From NCBI GenBank assembly GCA_031271685.1, contig JAISVH010000095.1, positions 1 through 40,978 on the forward strand: a stretch of 40,978 bases of DNA. Reading direction: 5' to 3'. Each line of letters begins with the position of its first letter. Within the stretch, counting starts at the first letter, position 1. Positions 23,312-31,394 of the stretch are shown in pieces. The notes beneath the pieces were generated by a model. The model did no database searches. It was not told where the DNA came from and worked only from the letters and a program-made list of their open reading frames with translations. The DNA comes from Eubacterium sp. Lineage in GTDB: Bacteria > Bacillota > Clostridia > Oscillospirales > Ruminococcaceae. A program made the position numbers and the translations under genes.

Positions 23312-24592
23312 ATGAAAAGACAAGGATTTGAAACGAAAATGGTCCATGCAGGCTATGAGGGGAACGATGCAACCCACTCGGTAGCTCCGCCGCTTTATCT
23401 GACCAATGCTTACTATTTTGACGATACGGCACATGCCCAAAGCCTTTTTGAGCTGAAGCAGACCGGGAATATCTATTCGAGACTTGGAAACCCCACCTGT
23501 TATGTTTTAGAGGATAGGTTGACGGCACTCGAGGGAGGAGTTGGCGCCCTAAGTTTTTCTTCGGGGCATGCCGCTATCTTCAACGTAATTGCTAATCTTT
23601 GCGTTGCGGGCGACGAAGTGGTTTCTAGCCGCGACATATATGGCGGGGTCATAAACATGATTGGAATATCTCTAAACCGGCTCGGCGTGAAGGTAAAATT
23701 CGTTGAGCCAGGGGATATGGATGCATGGAAAAACTCAATTTCTCCAAAAACCAGGCTGTTTTTTACCGAACTGGTCGGTAACCCGCACGGCAATATCTCA
23801 GACATAGAAACAATTGCTGAAATTGCTCATAAAAACGGAATACCATTTATGGTAGACGGAACTTTTAATACTCCATATCTTTGCCGTCCGTTTGATTGGG
23901 GAGCCGATTTTGTAGTGCACAGCGCAACGAAATATCTTTCCGGTCATGGACAGGTTATGGGAGGTATCGTCGTAGACGGCGGAACTTTTGATTTTAAGGG
24001 GAATCCTAGATTTCCTCTTTTTAACTCGCCTGATGTGTCTTATCACGGAATGGTGTTCGCCGATTTGGGTAAGGCGGGGTTTTTAACACGGCTGCGTGCT
24101 CTTATCATGCGGGATTTCGGTTCTTGTCTATCCCCGTTCAACGCGTATATAATATTGATAGGAGTCGAAACCTTATCACTCAGAATGGAGCGGCATTGTC
24201 AAAACGCTTTGAAAGTAGCCGAATTTCTGGAAAGCCGCCGCGAAATCGAAACCGTGAACTGCGCCATGCTTAAAAGCAGTGAGCAACACGGGCTGCAGCA
24301 AAAATATATGACTAAAGGGTCGGGCGGTATTTTTACTTTTGACATAAAAGGCGACAAATTAAAGGCGGCAAAATTTTTAGACAGTCTAAAGCTCATACAA
24401 ATAGTGGCGAACGTAGGAGATATTCGAACTCAGGTTTCACATCCGGCAACCACGACTCACAGCCAGCTGTCGGCGGAACATCTAAAAGAAAGCCGAATAA
24501 AAGAGAGTACGGTAAGGATCACCGTAGGGATTGAAACCGTAGAGGATATTATTGAGGATCTAAAACAAGCTATCGAATCAATTAATTATTAA
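23312..24592 (+). CDS. metY: O-acetylhomoserine sulfhydrylase (MetY), PLP enzyme
   Basis: Makes homocysteine from O-acetylhomoserine and sulfide with pyridoxal phosphate. The 426 residues have the Cys/Met-metabolism PLP-enzyme blocks: start QGFETKMVHAGYEGNDATHSVAPPLYLTNAY, cofactor site SSGHAAIFNVI, FTELVGNPHGNISDI, and the PLP lysine in VVHSATKYLSGHGQVMGG. Near the end, GDIRTQVSHPATTTHSQL with a long loop matches the OAH sulfhydrylase branch rather than cystathionine gamma-synthase. GAGG lies 8 bases before the ATG. It stands alone, divergent from dacF, and ends in a hairpin region. Cystathionine gamma-lyase-like activity is less likely. Confidence 0.9.
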   Translation: MKRQGFETKMVHAGYEGNDATHSVAPPLYLTNAYYFDDTAHAQSLFELKQTGNIYSRLGNPTCYVLEDRLTALEGGVGALSFSSGHAAIFNVIANLCVAGDEVVSSRDIYGGVINMIGISLNRLGVKVKFVEPGDMDAWKNSISPKTRLFFTELVGNPHGNISDIETIAEIAHKNGIPFMVDGTFNTPYLCRPFDWGADFVVHSATKYLSGHGQVMGGIVVDGGTFDFKGNPRFPLFNSPDVSYHGMVFADLGKAGFLTRLRALIMRDFGSCLSPFNAYIILIGVETLSLRMERHCQNALKVAEFLESRREIETVNCAMLKSSEQHGLQQKYMTKGSGGIFTFDIKGDKLKAAKFLDSLKLIQIVANVGDIRTQVSHPATTTHSQLSAEHLKESRIKESTVRITVGIETVEDIIEDLKQAIESINY

Positions 24593-24599
24593 CCCTCAA

Positions 24600-24665
24600 A
24601 CAAACTTTTAGCAAATAAACTATCCGAGCGCTTTTGCCGCTTGGTTCCAATAGCTTATTTGCGGA
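24600..24665 (+). terminator. Imperfect inverted repeat after metY
   Basis: AATAAACTATCC and a later TCCAATAGCTTATT surround a GC-rich hairpin (CGAGCGCTTTTGCCGCTTG). It resembles the fragment at 13990-14046 and may serve as the metY terminator, although no U-run follows directly. Confidence 0.4.
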
Positions 24666-24695
24666 TTAATATTAATTATTTTTTAAGGTGAAAAG

Positions 24696-25409
24696 ATGAT
24701 TTACGTTATCGCAGACACACACGGTGATATTGACAGGTTGAAAGGATTAAAAATAAGACTTAAAAAAAACGATTTTCTCATTATTTGCGGAGATTTCGGA
24801 TTTATTTGGAACGGCGATAAAAAAGAAGAAAAACTGATAAAAAAAATAGGAAAATGCCGCTGTCCGATTTTATTCGTAGATGGGGTGCACGAAAACTTTA
24901 AACTGCTCAAAAAATATCCGCTTCAAGAATGGAACGGCGGAAAAACCCGTGTGATAAGCGGAAATTTGCGCTATCTCGAGCGCGGTCAGGTGTTTGATTT
25001 GGGCGGTGAGACGGTATTTGCCCTGGGCGGCGGATGGAGCGGTGAAGACGATGCGCTAACTGACGAAGAAAACAGAAGTTTCGCTATCCCAAACGATGAC
25101 GACAGAAACGAGGCCCTTTCAAATCTTAAAAAGCACGATAATAAAGTAAGTTTTATAATTAGCTTCGAGGCTCCTTCAAAAATCACGGAATTTTTAGAGC
25201 TTTCGGAACCCGATCGCAAGCACGCCGGAACCCTTTTGGACGAAATCGATGGAAAAGCGGATTTTAAACGTTGGTTCTTCGGTCGGCATCACCTTAACAA
25301 AATTATAACCGCAAAATATTTTGCGGTGTATACCAAGCCTGTCAGGTGCGATATTGACATTGGACTTTCGGCGTTAACAACTATTAAAAACACGAAAAGC
25401 ATTACATAA
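24696..25409 (+). CDS. Calcineurin-like metallophosphoesterase with degenerate metal site
   Basis: A 237-residue cytoplasmic protein of the small metallophosphoesterase class. The first motif is intact (D7-T-H9 in IADTHGD) and so is GD at 32-33 (CGDFGF). The third motif, usually DGNHE, reads DGVHEN (62-67), with Val64 for the ligand Asn. The fourth, usually I-x-H-x-AP, reads IISFEAPS with Phe157 for His; the last, usually GHxH, reads GRHH (196-199), with Arg for the first His. Thus three likely ligands are lost, so classical two-metal hydrolysis looks impaired. AAGGTG lies 7 bases before the ATG. The ydbC-like gene follows after 22 bases, so the two are probably cotranscribed. Confidence 0.82.
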   Translation: MIYVIADTHGDIDRLKGLKIRLKKNDFLIICGDFGFIWNGDKKEEKLIKKIGKCRCPILFVDGVHENFKLLKKYPLQEWNGGKTRVISGNLRYLERGQVFDLGGETVFALGGGWSGEDDALTDEENRSFAIPNDDDRNEALSNLKKHDNKVSFIISFEAPSKITEFLELSEPDRKHAGTLLDEIDGKADFKRWFFGRHHLNKIITAKYFAVYTKPVRCDIDIGLSALTTIKNTKSIT

Positions 25410-25431
25410 TTTATGAAAGGAAACTAAAACA

Positions 25432-25668
25432 ATGGCGGAATTTAAATATGAAATCGTAAAGGAATTGGGAGTTATTTCTGAAAACGCTAAAGGGTGGACT
25501 ACCGAGCTAAACATGGTTAGCTGGAACGACAACACACCAAAATTCGATGTCCGTCCGTGGTCGCCGGGGCATGAAAGGATGGGAAAGGGAATTTCTCTAA
25601 CTGAGGACGAATTAACAAATTTGGTAAAATTATTTAATTCGCGTAACGAAGAAGATAGTTTTGAGTAA
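25432..25668 (+). CDS. ydbC: YdbC/PC4-like single-strand DNA-binding protein
   Basis: A 78-residue protein of the YdbC family, bacterial relatives of the eukaryotic coactivator PC4, which bind single-stranded nucleic acid as homodimers. The sequence is nearly all signature: KYEIVKELGVISENAKGWTTELNMVSWN, then PKFDVRPWSPGHERMGKGISLTEDE and a C-terminal helix LTNLVKLFNS. A strong GAAAGGAAA precedes the ATG. It follows the degenerate phosphoesterase; what DNA or RNA process they share is unknown. Confidence 0.9.
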   Translation: MAEFKYEIVKELGVISENAKGWTTELNMVSWNDNTPKFDVRPWSPGHERMGKGISLTEDELTNLVKLFNSRNEEDSFE

Positions 25669-25706
25669 TATTTAAAACATTTTGAAATAATTTTGTCTTT
25701 TATTGC

Positions 25707-25735
25707 TTGCGTTTTAAAATTATTTGTGGTATAAT
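25707..25735 (+). promoter_or_regulatory. Extended -10 promoter of the dockerin-protein gene
   Basis: TTGCGT (25707-25712), 17-bp spacer, TATAAT (25730-25735) with TG one base upstream. Start near 25742 gives a leader of about 184 bases, filled largely by repeat R4. Confidence 0.75.
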
Positions 25736-25764
25736 GTCAGCATGGTTTGAGTTTTAGTTAAAGA

Positions 25765-25896
25765 CTATAATTTAACTTGAAATTTAGTAAATTAAAAGTT
25801 AAACTAGGATTACGCTGTTTGTGAGCAGCGCCTTCAACTCGCACGTTGCGGACCACCTTTAACTTAAAGAATACCAAGTGTTTTTTAAGTTAAAGG
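25765..25896 (+). repeat. R4 repeat and hairpin in the dockerin-gene leader
   Basis: GTTAAACTAGGATTACGCTG plus GTGAGCAGCGCC and CACGTTGCGG match, inverted, part of the element at 5319-5514. The last part holds an exact 12-bp inverted repeat (25856-25867 with 25885-25896, CCTTTAACTTAA/TTAAGTTAAAGG) just before the ribosome-binding site (GAGAGG), so it may affect translation. Confidence 0.65.
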
Positions 25897-25925
25897 ACTA
25901 CACTTTTAAAAGAGAGGTATGCAAA

Positions 25926-28049
25926 ATGAAAAACGGCGCTTTTAAAAAAATGCTGTCATTGCTTTTAACGACAGCTATTGTTATCACTCTTCTCCCTACG
26001 GCAATTTCTGCCGCTGACGCCACTGTTGCTATATCAGACGCGAAAGATTCGCCCGGCAAAACAGTTAAACTCCAAGTAACTATTGATCCTAATCCTACAT
26101 TAGCGGATGCAATAATATGGTTTGATATACCTGAAGAGTTAAAATTGGTGAATTTTGACGGTACTGGAGGTATGATGATCGACTCCAGTACTGATATAAA
26201 CGAGGGAAAGCTAATGCTTCGCGAGGTTGCTTTACCCATTGAAGAAGATGAAAACGCCGACCCGTCCGGAACAGATTTTCCGGGTTGGAAAGAGCCGTTG
26301 CTCACCACGTTAGAAATCTTTATCCCCAACAATACCCCAAGCGGAAATTACAGTATTGGCATTATTCCGTTTGACGATGTCAGCAGCGCTTCGGGAATCG
26401 GATCAAGTTTCTCATATGTAACGCAATCCGGGGACACGGAAGTCATAAAATCGCTTGAAAATGTTACATATGAAAGTGGCACGGTAACCGTTGTAAAATA
26501 TAACGACTTAACCCTGACCTATTTCTCCAATGTTCCCGGAGTCACTCCTCCCGCTGCTGATTCCGCAAATATTGAAGAGGGTAAAAGCCACCAATTTACG
26601 GTTAAAGGCGCTGACGGGATGCTAAACGAGGGTTACACCTTTAAGGGTTGGGCGACAAGCTCTGGCGCAATCACACCAGAGTATGAGCCTGGAGAAACTT
26701 ATGAAACCGCTGTTAGCGCAAAACTTTATGCCGTTTGGGAAAAATATGCATTTACAGCGCCGACTTCAGTTTTCTTTGACGCTAAAAAAACGTCAAGCGG
26801 CGGTTACAGTCTGCCCGACCCGAAAAACATTACCGTTAAAAATATCGGGAACAGATATATAGGAGATTTTTCGATTAGCGCTATATCAGGTAGCTCCGGG
26901 TTATTTAATATTTCTCCTAGCACTTTTTCGTTAGATGCCGGCTTAGAAAGTTTAGTTGAAGTCTCTCTCTCAGAAGCGGCTAAAAGCCTTTCAAGCGGTA
27001 TTTATGCCGCAGTGTATGGGATTTCTAGCCAATCTCAGGAAATTTCTAAGGAAATAACTTTTAGTTTTGAAGTTCATGATTTCGGAGTGGAATTATTCAC
27101 CTTGACAGTAAATAACGGCATAGGAGCCCGCGATGATGTGGAGCCCGGCACTGAAGTTAGTATTGCGGCGAACGAAGCGGAAGAAGGTCAGGAATTTGAT
27201 GTCTGGATGTTCACCTTGTCCGACAATCCCTATACTCCTTTATTTGTGAGCGGCAGCATAAACAGCGGCGAAGTCAGTTTTAAAATGCCTGAAGGCAATG
27301 TTACGGCTACGGCGACATATAAAAATTATTATTCCGTTACCGTTAACGGCAGCGGCACTGTCGGTTCCAAGCAAAAAGTATATCCTGGTGAAACTGTTGA
27401 GATCTCAGCTCCTTATGAAATTACCGGCGAAGTGTTTGATAAGTGGGAATTCACCACGTCAAGCTCATCATACACACCTGAATTTGAAGATGGCAATATA
27501 ACCGCAAACTCAGTGAGCTTTAAAATGCCTGAAGACAATGTTACGGCTACGGCAAAATATAAAAAATACTATTCTGTAATCGTTAACAACGGCTCAGCGA
27601 TCATTAACGGCGGCTCAGGTTCCTCGGGAAAAGTATTTCAGGATGATTCAGTCACTATTACAGCCGACGTAAGGCCAAGCGAGAAATTCAACAAGTGGAC
27701 GTTCACCTCGTCAGGCGGCAATTATACTCCTACATTTTTGAGCGGCAGTGAAACTAGCAGCAGCGGAGCAACATTTAACATGCCCGGTTGGGATGTTACT
27801 ATTACGGCAACATATAATCCCGATGCGCCGGATCATCCATTTAGCCGAGGCGACGTCAACCGTGACGGAGAAATCGGTAACGCCGACGCTTTGTGGCTCA
27901 AGCGCTATCTGCTTGAATTACCCGGATATACGGAATTCAGAGAAGAAATGGATATGAACGACAACGGAGAAATCGGTAACGACGATGCTCTTTGGTTGGT
28001 TCGACATCTTCTCGAATTACCCGGATATTTAGTTATTATGCCTTGGTAA
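25926..28049 (+). CDS. Secreted multidomain protein with cohesin-like domain, InlB-type repeats and C-terminal dockerin I
   Basis: A 707-residue extracellular protein, probably a cellulosome-type component. After a signal peptide (MKNGAFKKMLSLLLTTAIVITLLPTAISA) comes a cohesin/CBM-like beta-sandwich at about 30-190 (DAKDSPGKTVKLQVTI...). An InlB/Listeria-Bacteroides repeat follows at 215-275 (GYTFKGWATSSG...LYAVWEK), then an Ig-like part to about 390. Next are three diverged InlB repeats (each FDKWEF/KFNKWTF ... FKMPEDNVTATAKY). The dockerin ends the protein, with two calcium loops, GDVNRDGEIGNADALWLKRYLL and DMNDNGEIGNDDALWLVRHLL. ATG 25926 is chosen over 25878 by GAGAGG and the signal peptide. 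No catalytic domain is seen. Having both a cohesin-like and a dockerin domain suggests an adaptor, but the cohesin call is uncertain. Confidence 0.82.
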   Translation: MKNGAFKKMLSLLLTTAIVITLLPTAISAADATVAISDAKDSPGKTVKLQVTIDPNPTLADAIIWFDIPEELKLVNFDGTGGMMIDSSTDINEGKLMLREVALPIEEDENADPSGTDFPGWKEPLLTTLEIFIPNNTPSGNYSIGIIPFDDVSSASGIGSSFSYVTQSGDTEVIKSLENVTYESGTVTVVKYNDLTLTYFSNVPGVTPPAADSANIEEGKSHQFTVKGADGMLNEGYTFKGWATSSGAITPEYEPGETYETAVSAKLYAVWEKYAFTAPTSVFFDAKKTSSGGYSLPDPKNITVKNIGNRYIGDFSISAISGSSGLFNISPSTFSLDAGLESLVEVSLSEAAKSLSSGIYAAVYGISSQSQEISKEITFSFEVHDFGVELFTLTVNNGIGARDDVEPGTEVSIAANEAEEGQEFDVWMFTLSDNPYTPLFVSGSINSGEVSFKMPEGNVTATATYKNYYSVTVNGSGTVGSKQKVYPGETVEISAPYEITGEVFDKWEFTTSSSSYTPEFEDGNITANSVSFKMPEDNVTATAKYKKYYSVIVNNGSAIINGGSGSSGKVFQDDSVTITADVRPSEKFNKWTFTSSGGNYTPTFLSGSETSSSGATFNMPGWDVTITATYNPDAPDHPFSRGDVNRDGEIGNADALWLKRYLLELPGYTEFREEMDMNDNGEIGNDDALWLVRHLLELPGYLVIMPW

Positions 28050-28078
28050 GGAATAATATTGTTTTAGTTTAAGTTAAA

Positions 28079-28115
28079 AGCCCCGTCGAATTTCGCGGCG
28101 GGGCTTGCGTTTTTT
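28079..28115 (+). terminator. Terminator of the dockerin-protein gene
   Basis: A 10-bp GC-rich stem (28079-28088 with 28096-28105) is followed by TGCG and six T. It lies 30 bases after the stop codon. Its 3' end overlaps the -35 of the next promoter. Confidence 0.85.
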
Positions 28116-28133
28116 CAAAGTTTGTGTTATACT
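28105..28133 (+). promoter_or_regulatory. Promoter for hppA, overlapping the upstream terminator
   Basis: TTGCGT (28105-28110), 17-bp spacer, TATACT (28128-28133), with TG one base before the -10. The -35 lies inside the terminator's U-run. Transcription would begin near 28140, at the first base of a repeat element, giving a leader of about 440 bases. Confidence 0.65.
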
Positions 28134-28139
28134 GTAATC

Positions 28140-28301
28140 AGAGCGTGTTCACAAAAATAAAGACGTCTATATTTTTGCGTATTTTTCGACATGCCGCGTT
28201 AATTTTTCCTTTGATATCAATGGATATTCGTGTCAAAATTGTCTCGTCTGACGAAAAATACGCAGAAAATCTGAATATTTCTGTTTTTGTGAACACGCTC
28301 T
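28140..28301 (+). repeat. R1 element, end type ii, 162 bp
   Basis: Perfect inverted ends: AGAGCGTGTTCACAAAAA (28140-28157) and TTTTTGTGAACACGCTCT (28284-28301). The core (GTTAATTTTTCCTTTGATAT, CAATGGATATTCG) is that of the type i elements at 33815 and 39744, although the ends differ completely. It occupies the first part of the predicted hppA leader. Confidence 0.9.
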
Positions 28302-28435
28302 ATATTAAATTAACTTGAAAATGAACAAAAATAATTTTTGCAAAACAGCATGATATTTTGCAGTAAATCCGCTTGTATAGATTAACTGCAACTTTAGTGT
28401 TATTATTATTGGTATTTTCTAAGTTAATTAACGAT
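28301..28435 (+). repeat. R2 element, 135 bp, in the hppA leader
   Basis: Left end AAATTAACTTGAAAAT, right end TCTAAGTTAATTAACGATA. It is the same length as, and reverse-complementary along its whole length to, the R2 element at 11028-11162 (shared words include TTTTGCAGTAAATCC). It directly abuts the previous element. Confidence 0.85.
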
Positions 28436-28578
28436 AATACTTACCTCTGACAGAAAACCTATTCAAAAAAAAGTTTAGTTTATGGTTTTTGATGCGTATG
28501 TTTATCAAGGTTTTCAGATTGGAGATCAGTATAAATCGGCGGACTGCCGTAATTTATTACTTACTAAGGAGTGTTGTT

Positions 28579-30711
28579 ATGCCTAGTATTACCACGGACA
28601 TGTTGTTTTTGCTTGCCCCGTTCGGGGCGGTCATTGCCTTGCTTTTCGCTTTATTTCAGGCAAAAAAGGTTCTGAAATATTCAGAGGGCAATGAATTGAT
28701 GAAAAAAATTGCGGACTCGGTGCGAAAAGGGGCTAACGCCTATCTAAAACGGCAATATGCCGGTGTTACAATCTTTTTTGTAGCTATGTTTTTGATTTTG
28801 GGGGCTATGGCTGCTTTTGGGCTGCTCACTCCGTTTGTTCCATTCGCATTTATTACCGGCGGTTTTTTTTCGGGCTTGTCGGGCTTTATCGGCATGAAAA
28901 TTGCCACCGCCGCAAACTCTCGCACTGCGCAGGCTTCTTCAGAGGGATTGAACAAGGGGCTTCGTGTGGCGTTTTCTTCAGGTGCGGTTATGGGATTTGT
29001 TGTGGTTGGCCTTGGTCTTTTAGACCTCTCGATTTGGTTTTTTTTGCTTAAATACATTTTTTATGTCGGTATGCCGGAAAATGACCAAATTCAGGCTATT
29101 TCTTCAGCAATGCTTACGTTTGGCATGGGAGCATCAAGTATGGCTTTGTTTGCCAGAGTTGGAGGAGGCATATTCACTAAGGCCGCCGATGTTGGCGCGG
29201 ATTTAGTTGGAAAAGTTGAGGCGGGTATTCCGGAGGATGATCCGCGCAATCCGGCGGTCATCGCCGATAATGTGGGAGATAACGTGGGTGATGTGGCCGG
29301 AATGGGAGCCGACCTTTATGAATCTTACGTTGGTTCGATAGTTGCGACTATCGCGCTTGCGGTCTCTGCGGGCTATGGATTTAAGGGTGCGGCGGTACCT
29401 ATGGTTATGGCCGCGATAGGCACTATAGCCTCGGTAATTGGAACGTTTTTTGTGAAAACAAAGGAAAATACCGAACAGAAATCTTTGCTTGCGGCGCTTC
29501 GTAAAGGAACATATGTTTCGTCGGGCTTAATTGTTTTGGCGGCGTTCCCTATAGTATATTTTTTGCTTGGAAAAGAAAATATAGGCATCTACTGGGCGGT
29601 TATTTCCGGTCTTTTAGCCGGTGTTCTGATAGGCTTTTTTACAGAGTATTACACCGCCGACAACTATAGTCCGACCAAAAAATTATCAGAAACAAGCTTG
29701 ACAGGGCCGGCTACGATTATTATCGGCGGGTTGTCCCTTGGAATGCTTTCCACGGCAATACCGGTAATTATTGTGGGAGTTTCGGTTATGGTCAGCTTTT
29801 TCTGTTCCGGCGGCGGATTGGACTTTGCGAAGGGACTTTATGGTGTTGGAATTTCTGCGGTAGGTATGCTTTCTACGCTCGGCATTACGCTTGCTACTGA
29901 TGCTTACGGACCCGTGGCTGACAATGCGGGAGGAATCGCGGAAATGGCGGGATTGCCGGATGAAGTGCGTAAACGCACAGACGCTTTGGATTCGCTTGGC
30001 AATACTACCGCGGCGACCGGCAAGGGATTCGCTATTGGTTCGGCAGCGCTGACCGCACTGGCGCTGATAGTCGCTTATATTGATGAAATTAAAATTATAG
30101 TTGACAAACTGGGAATGGAATTAAAAGATTTCTTAAATCTTGAGCTGACTAATCCATCGACGTTGATTGGATTGTTTATCGGTGCTATGCTTCCTTTCTT
30201 GTTCTCTTCGATGACTATGAACGCGGTGGGACGCGCCGCTCAGAGCATTGTGGTTGAAGTTCGCCGCCAGTTCAAGGAAATAAAGGGACTTATGGAAGGC
30301 AAAGCAGAGCCTGACTATGCTAAATGTGTTGATTTATGTACGCGGGGCGCTCAAAAAGAGATGATAATGCCCGCGCTGACTGCCATTGCAGCGCCAATTG
30401 TTGTCGGGATATTCCTTGGTGTTAGCGGAGTCGTCGGAATGTTGGCAGGAGCCACCGCTACCGGCTTTGTGCTAGCTATTATGATGGCTAACGCCGGCGG
30501 TTCTTGGGATAATGCCAAAAAATATATAGAGGCCGGGAATCACGGAGGTAAAGGCTCTGAACCGCATAAAGCGGCGGTAGTAGGAGACACGGTAGGCGAT
30601 CCGTTTAAAGATACTTCTGGCCCGTCTATTAATATACTGATAAAATTATTGAGTATGGTTTCAATAGTGTTTGCGGGATTGATAATCGCAATTTGGAAGG
30701 TGCTAGTGTAA
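28579..30711 (+). CDS. hppA: Membrane-bound K+-dependent pyrophosphatase (H+ or Na+ pump)
   Basis: Couples pyrophosphate hydrolysis to ion export. The 710-residue protein has about 16 hydrophobic helices and the substrate-binding loop [20 protein letters not shown] followed by [26 protein letters not shown] (about 204-245). A further acidic cluster is [19 protein letters not shown] near the C-terminus. [17 protein letters not shown] (about 474) has the Ala pattern of K+-dependent enzymes; K+-independent ones have Lys there. Whether H+ or Na+ is pumped is not decided by eye. ATG 28579 is chosen over an upstream start at 28489 because TAAGGAG lies 7 bases before it. The leader contains two repeat elements. 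Confidence 0.95.
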   Translation: MPSITTDMLFLLAPFGAVIALLFALFQAKKVLKYSEGNELMKKIADSVRKGANAYLKRQYAGVTIFFVAMFLILGAMAAFGLLTPFVPFAFITGGFFSGLSGFIGMKIATAANSRTAQASSEGLNKGLRVAFSSGAVMGFVVVGLGLLDLSIWFFLLKYIFYVGMPENDQIQAISSAMLTFGMGASSMALFARVGGGIFTKAADVGADLVGKVEAGIPEDDPRNPAVIADNVGDNVGDVAGMGADLYESYVGSIVATIALAVSAGYGFKGAAVPMVMAAIGTIASVIGTFFVKTKENTEQKSLLAALRKGTYVSSGLIVLAAFPIVYFLLGKENIGIYWAVISGLLAGVLIGFFTEYYTADNYSPTKKLSETSLTGPATIIIGGLSLGMLSTAIPVIIVGVSVMVSFFCSGGGLDFAKGLYGVGISAVGMLSTLGITLATDAYGPVADNAGGIAEMAGLPDEVRKRTDALDSLGNTTAATGKGFAIGSAALTALALIVAYIDEIKIIVDKLGMELKDFLNLELTNPSTLIGLFIGAMLPFLFSSMTMNAVGRAAQSIVVEVRRQFKEIKGLMEGKAEPDYAKCVDLCTRGAQKEMIMPALTAIAAPIVVGIFLGVSGVVGMLAGATATGFVLAIMMANAGGSWDNAKKYIEAGNHGGKGSEPHKAAVVGDTVGDPFKDTSGPSINILIKLLSMVSIVFAGLIIAIWKVLV

Positions 30712-30789
30712 TTATTAAACTTCGCAGACAAACAGCTCTGATTAACGATTTACACCAACCAGATAGAGTATAAAGGTAAAAATCCTTTT

Positions 30790-30853
30790 TTTAAGGATTC
30801 ACTTTTGAAATCTCGTCAAGCCGATAGGTGCGAGTTGTGCGGTGTTGCCTTAA
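30790..30853 (-). repeat. Partial R1 (type i) end and small hairpin
   Basis: GTGCGAGTTGTGCGGTGTTG with final CCTTAA matches one end of the 180-bp elements. The rest of the element is gone. A short inverted repeat AATCCTT/AAGGATT (30780-30800) before it could be the hppA terminator. Confidence 0.55.
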
Positions 30854-30876
30854 CTTAAATTTGTTATATATTCAAC

Positions 30877-30906
30877 TTGACAAAATGCCATTAAATGTAG
30901 TATAAT
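30877..30906 (+). promoter_or_regulatory. Promoter of the riboswitch transcript
   Basis: TTGACA (30877-30882), an 18-bp spacer and TATAAT (30901-30906), so consensus hexamers with start near 30913, a few bases before the riboswitch. Confidence 0.8.
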
Positions 30907-30920
30907 ATGTTGACGACTTA

Positions 30921-31017
30921 AGGAACCCATGAGGGAGTAGTTTGCGCAGGGATCGGCGTGTCAAGCCGGCACACTAGTTGCAGTGTTCCGGCTTGTACTT
31001 AATAAACGAGACTCATG
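30921..31017 (+). ncRNA. Mn2+-sensing yybP-ykoY riboswitch (apparently without its usual target)
   Basis: The two conserved strands of this riboswitch class are present in order. CATGAG (30928-30933) is followed by GGAGTAG, and 3' AACGAGA is followed by CTCATG (31012-31017), pairing to close stem P1. This matches the arrangement in Bacillus ykoY (GAAGG-GGAGUAG ... AACAAGA-CCUUC). Between them lie a GC-rich hairpin (GCCGGCAC near 30965, TTCCGGCTTG near 30986) and GTGTCAAGCC, as expected for the second arm. In this class, Mn2+ stabilises P1 and lets transcription pass the terminator. The 3' P1 strand is also the 5' arm of the terminator. Downstream there is no mntP/TerC/P-type ATPase gene; the first gene is a P-loop kinase 370 bases later. 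Confidence 0.75.
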
Positions 31018-31051
31018 TATAGCAAAAACTATACATGAGTCTTTATTTTTT
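31009..31051 (+). terminator. Riboswitch-controlled terminator
   Basis: A 14-bp perfect stem (31009-31022 with 31029-31042, loop CAAAAA) is followed by TTATTTTTT. Its 5' arm includes the closing strand of the riboswitch P1 stem, so formation of the two is mutually exclusive. Confidence 0.88.
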
Positions 31052-31143
31052 GCTAATCATAAACAACGAACTTAAAATTTTATTTTTTTGTTTTTAAATA
31101 AATATTATATCATTTTGATAAAATGTTTGCGTTTTTCAAAATT
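31052..31143. other. AT-rich gap after the riboswitch
   Basis: Very AT-rich with no gene and no clear element; any former riboswitch target has left no visible trace here. Confidence 0.4.
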
Positions 31144-31230
31144 ATATAACCGCGTTCATGTCCCTCTACTCTTATGCGGCGGGTGATTATCTCCCGCTGA
31201 CGCTTGTTAAGACACTGGAAGCGGCTCGCA
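31144..31230 (+). repeat. Repeat R3, 3'-truncated, in front of the kinase gene
   Basis: Starts TATATAACCGCGTTCATG and proceeds through CTCTTATGCGGCGGGTGATT and GACGCTTGTTAAGACACTGG to GCGGCTCGCA, where the usual CCGCAGATG-TTTGAA end is missing. It is inverted relative to the copy at 32083-32188; the two flank the kinase gene. Confidence 0.7.
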
Positions 31231-31394
31231 TTTCGCCACTTTTAGAGGAGAACTCAAATATGGAAGTGAATTTCATATTTACGCAATTTGCTATAATTTC
31301 AAAGATAAGTACGGGCTTTTCGACACCCCTGCACCTTCGGGCATAGCTCTGTTTTCATTTGAAATTGGTATAAAATGTTAGCGGGAGGTAATTG

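Noticed and set aside
28140-28435. Riboswitch in the hppA leader
   Set aside because: The region is two repeat elements that also occur elsewhere without hppA.
31158-31346. Open frame of 62 codons between the riboswitch and the kinase gene
   Set aside because: It lies in a truncated R3 repeat, has no ribosome-binding site and no recognisable protein features.
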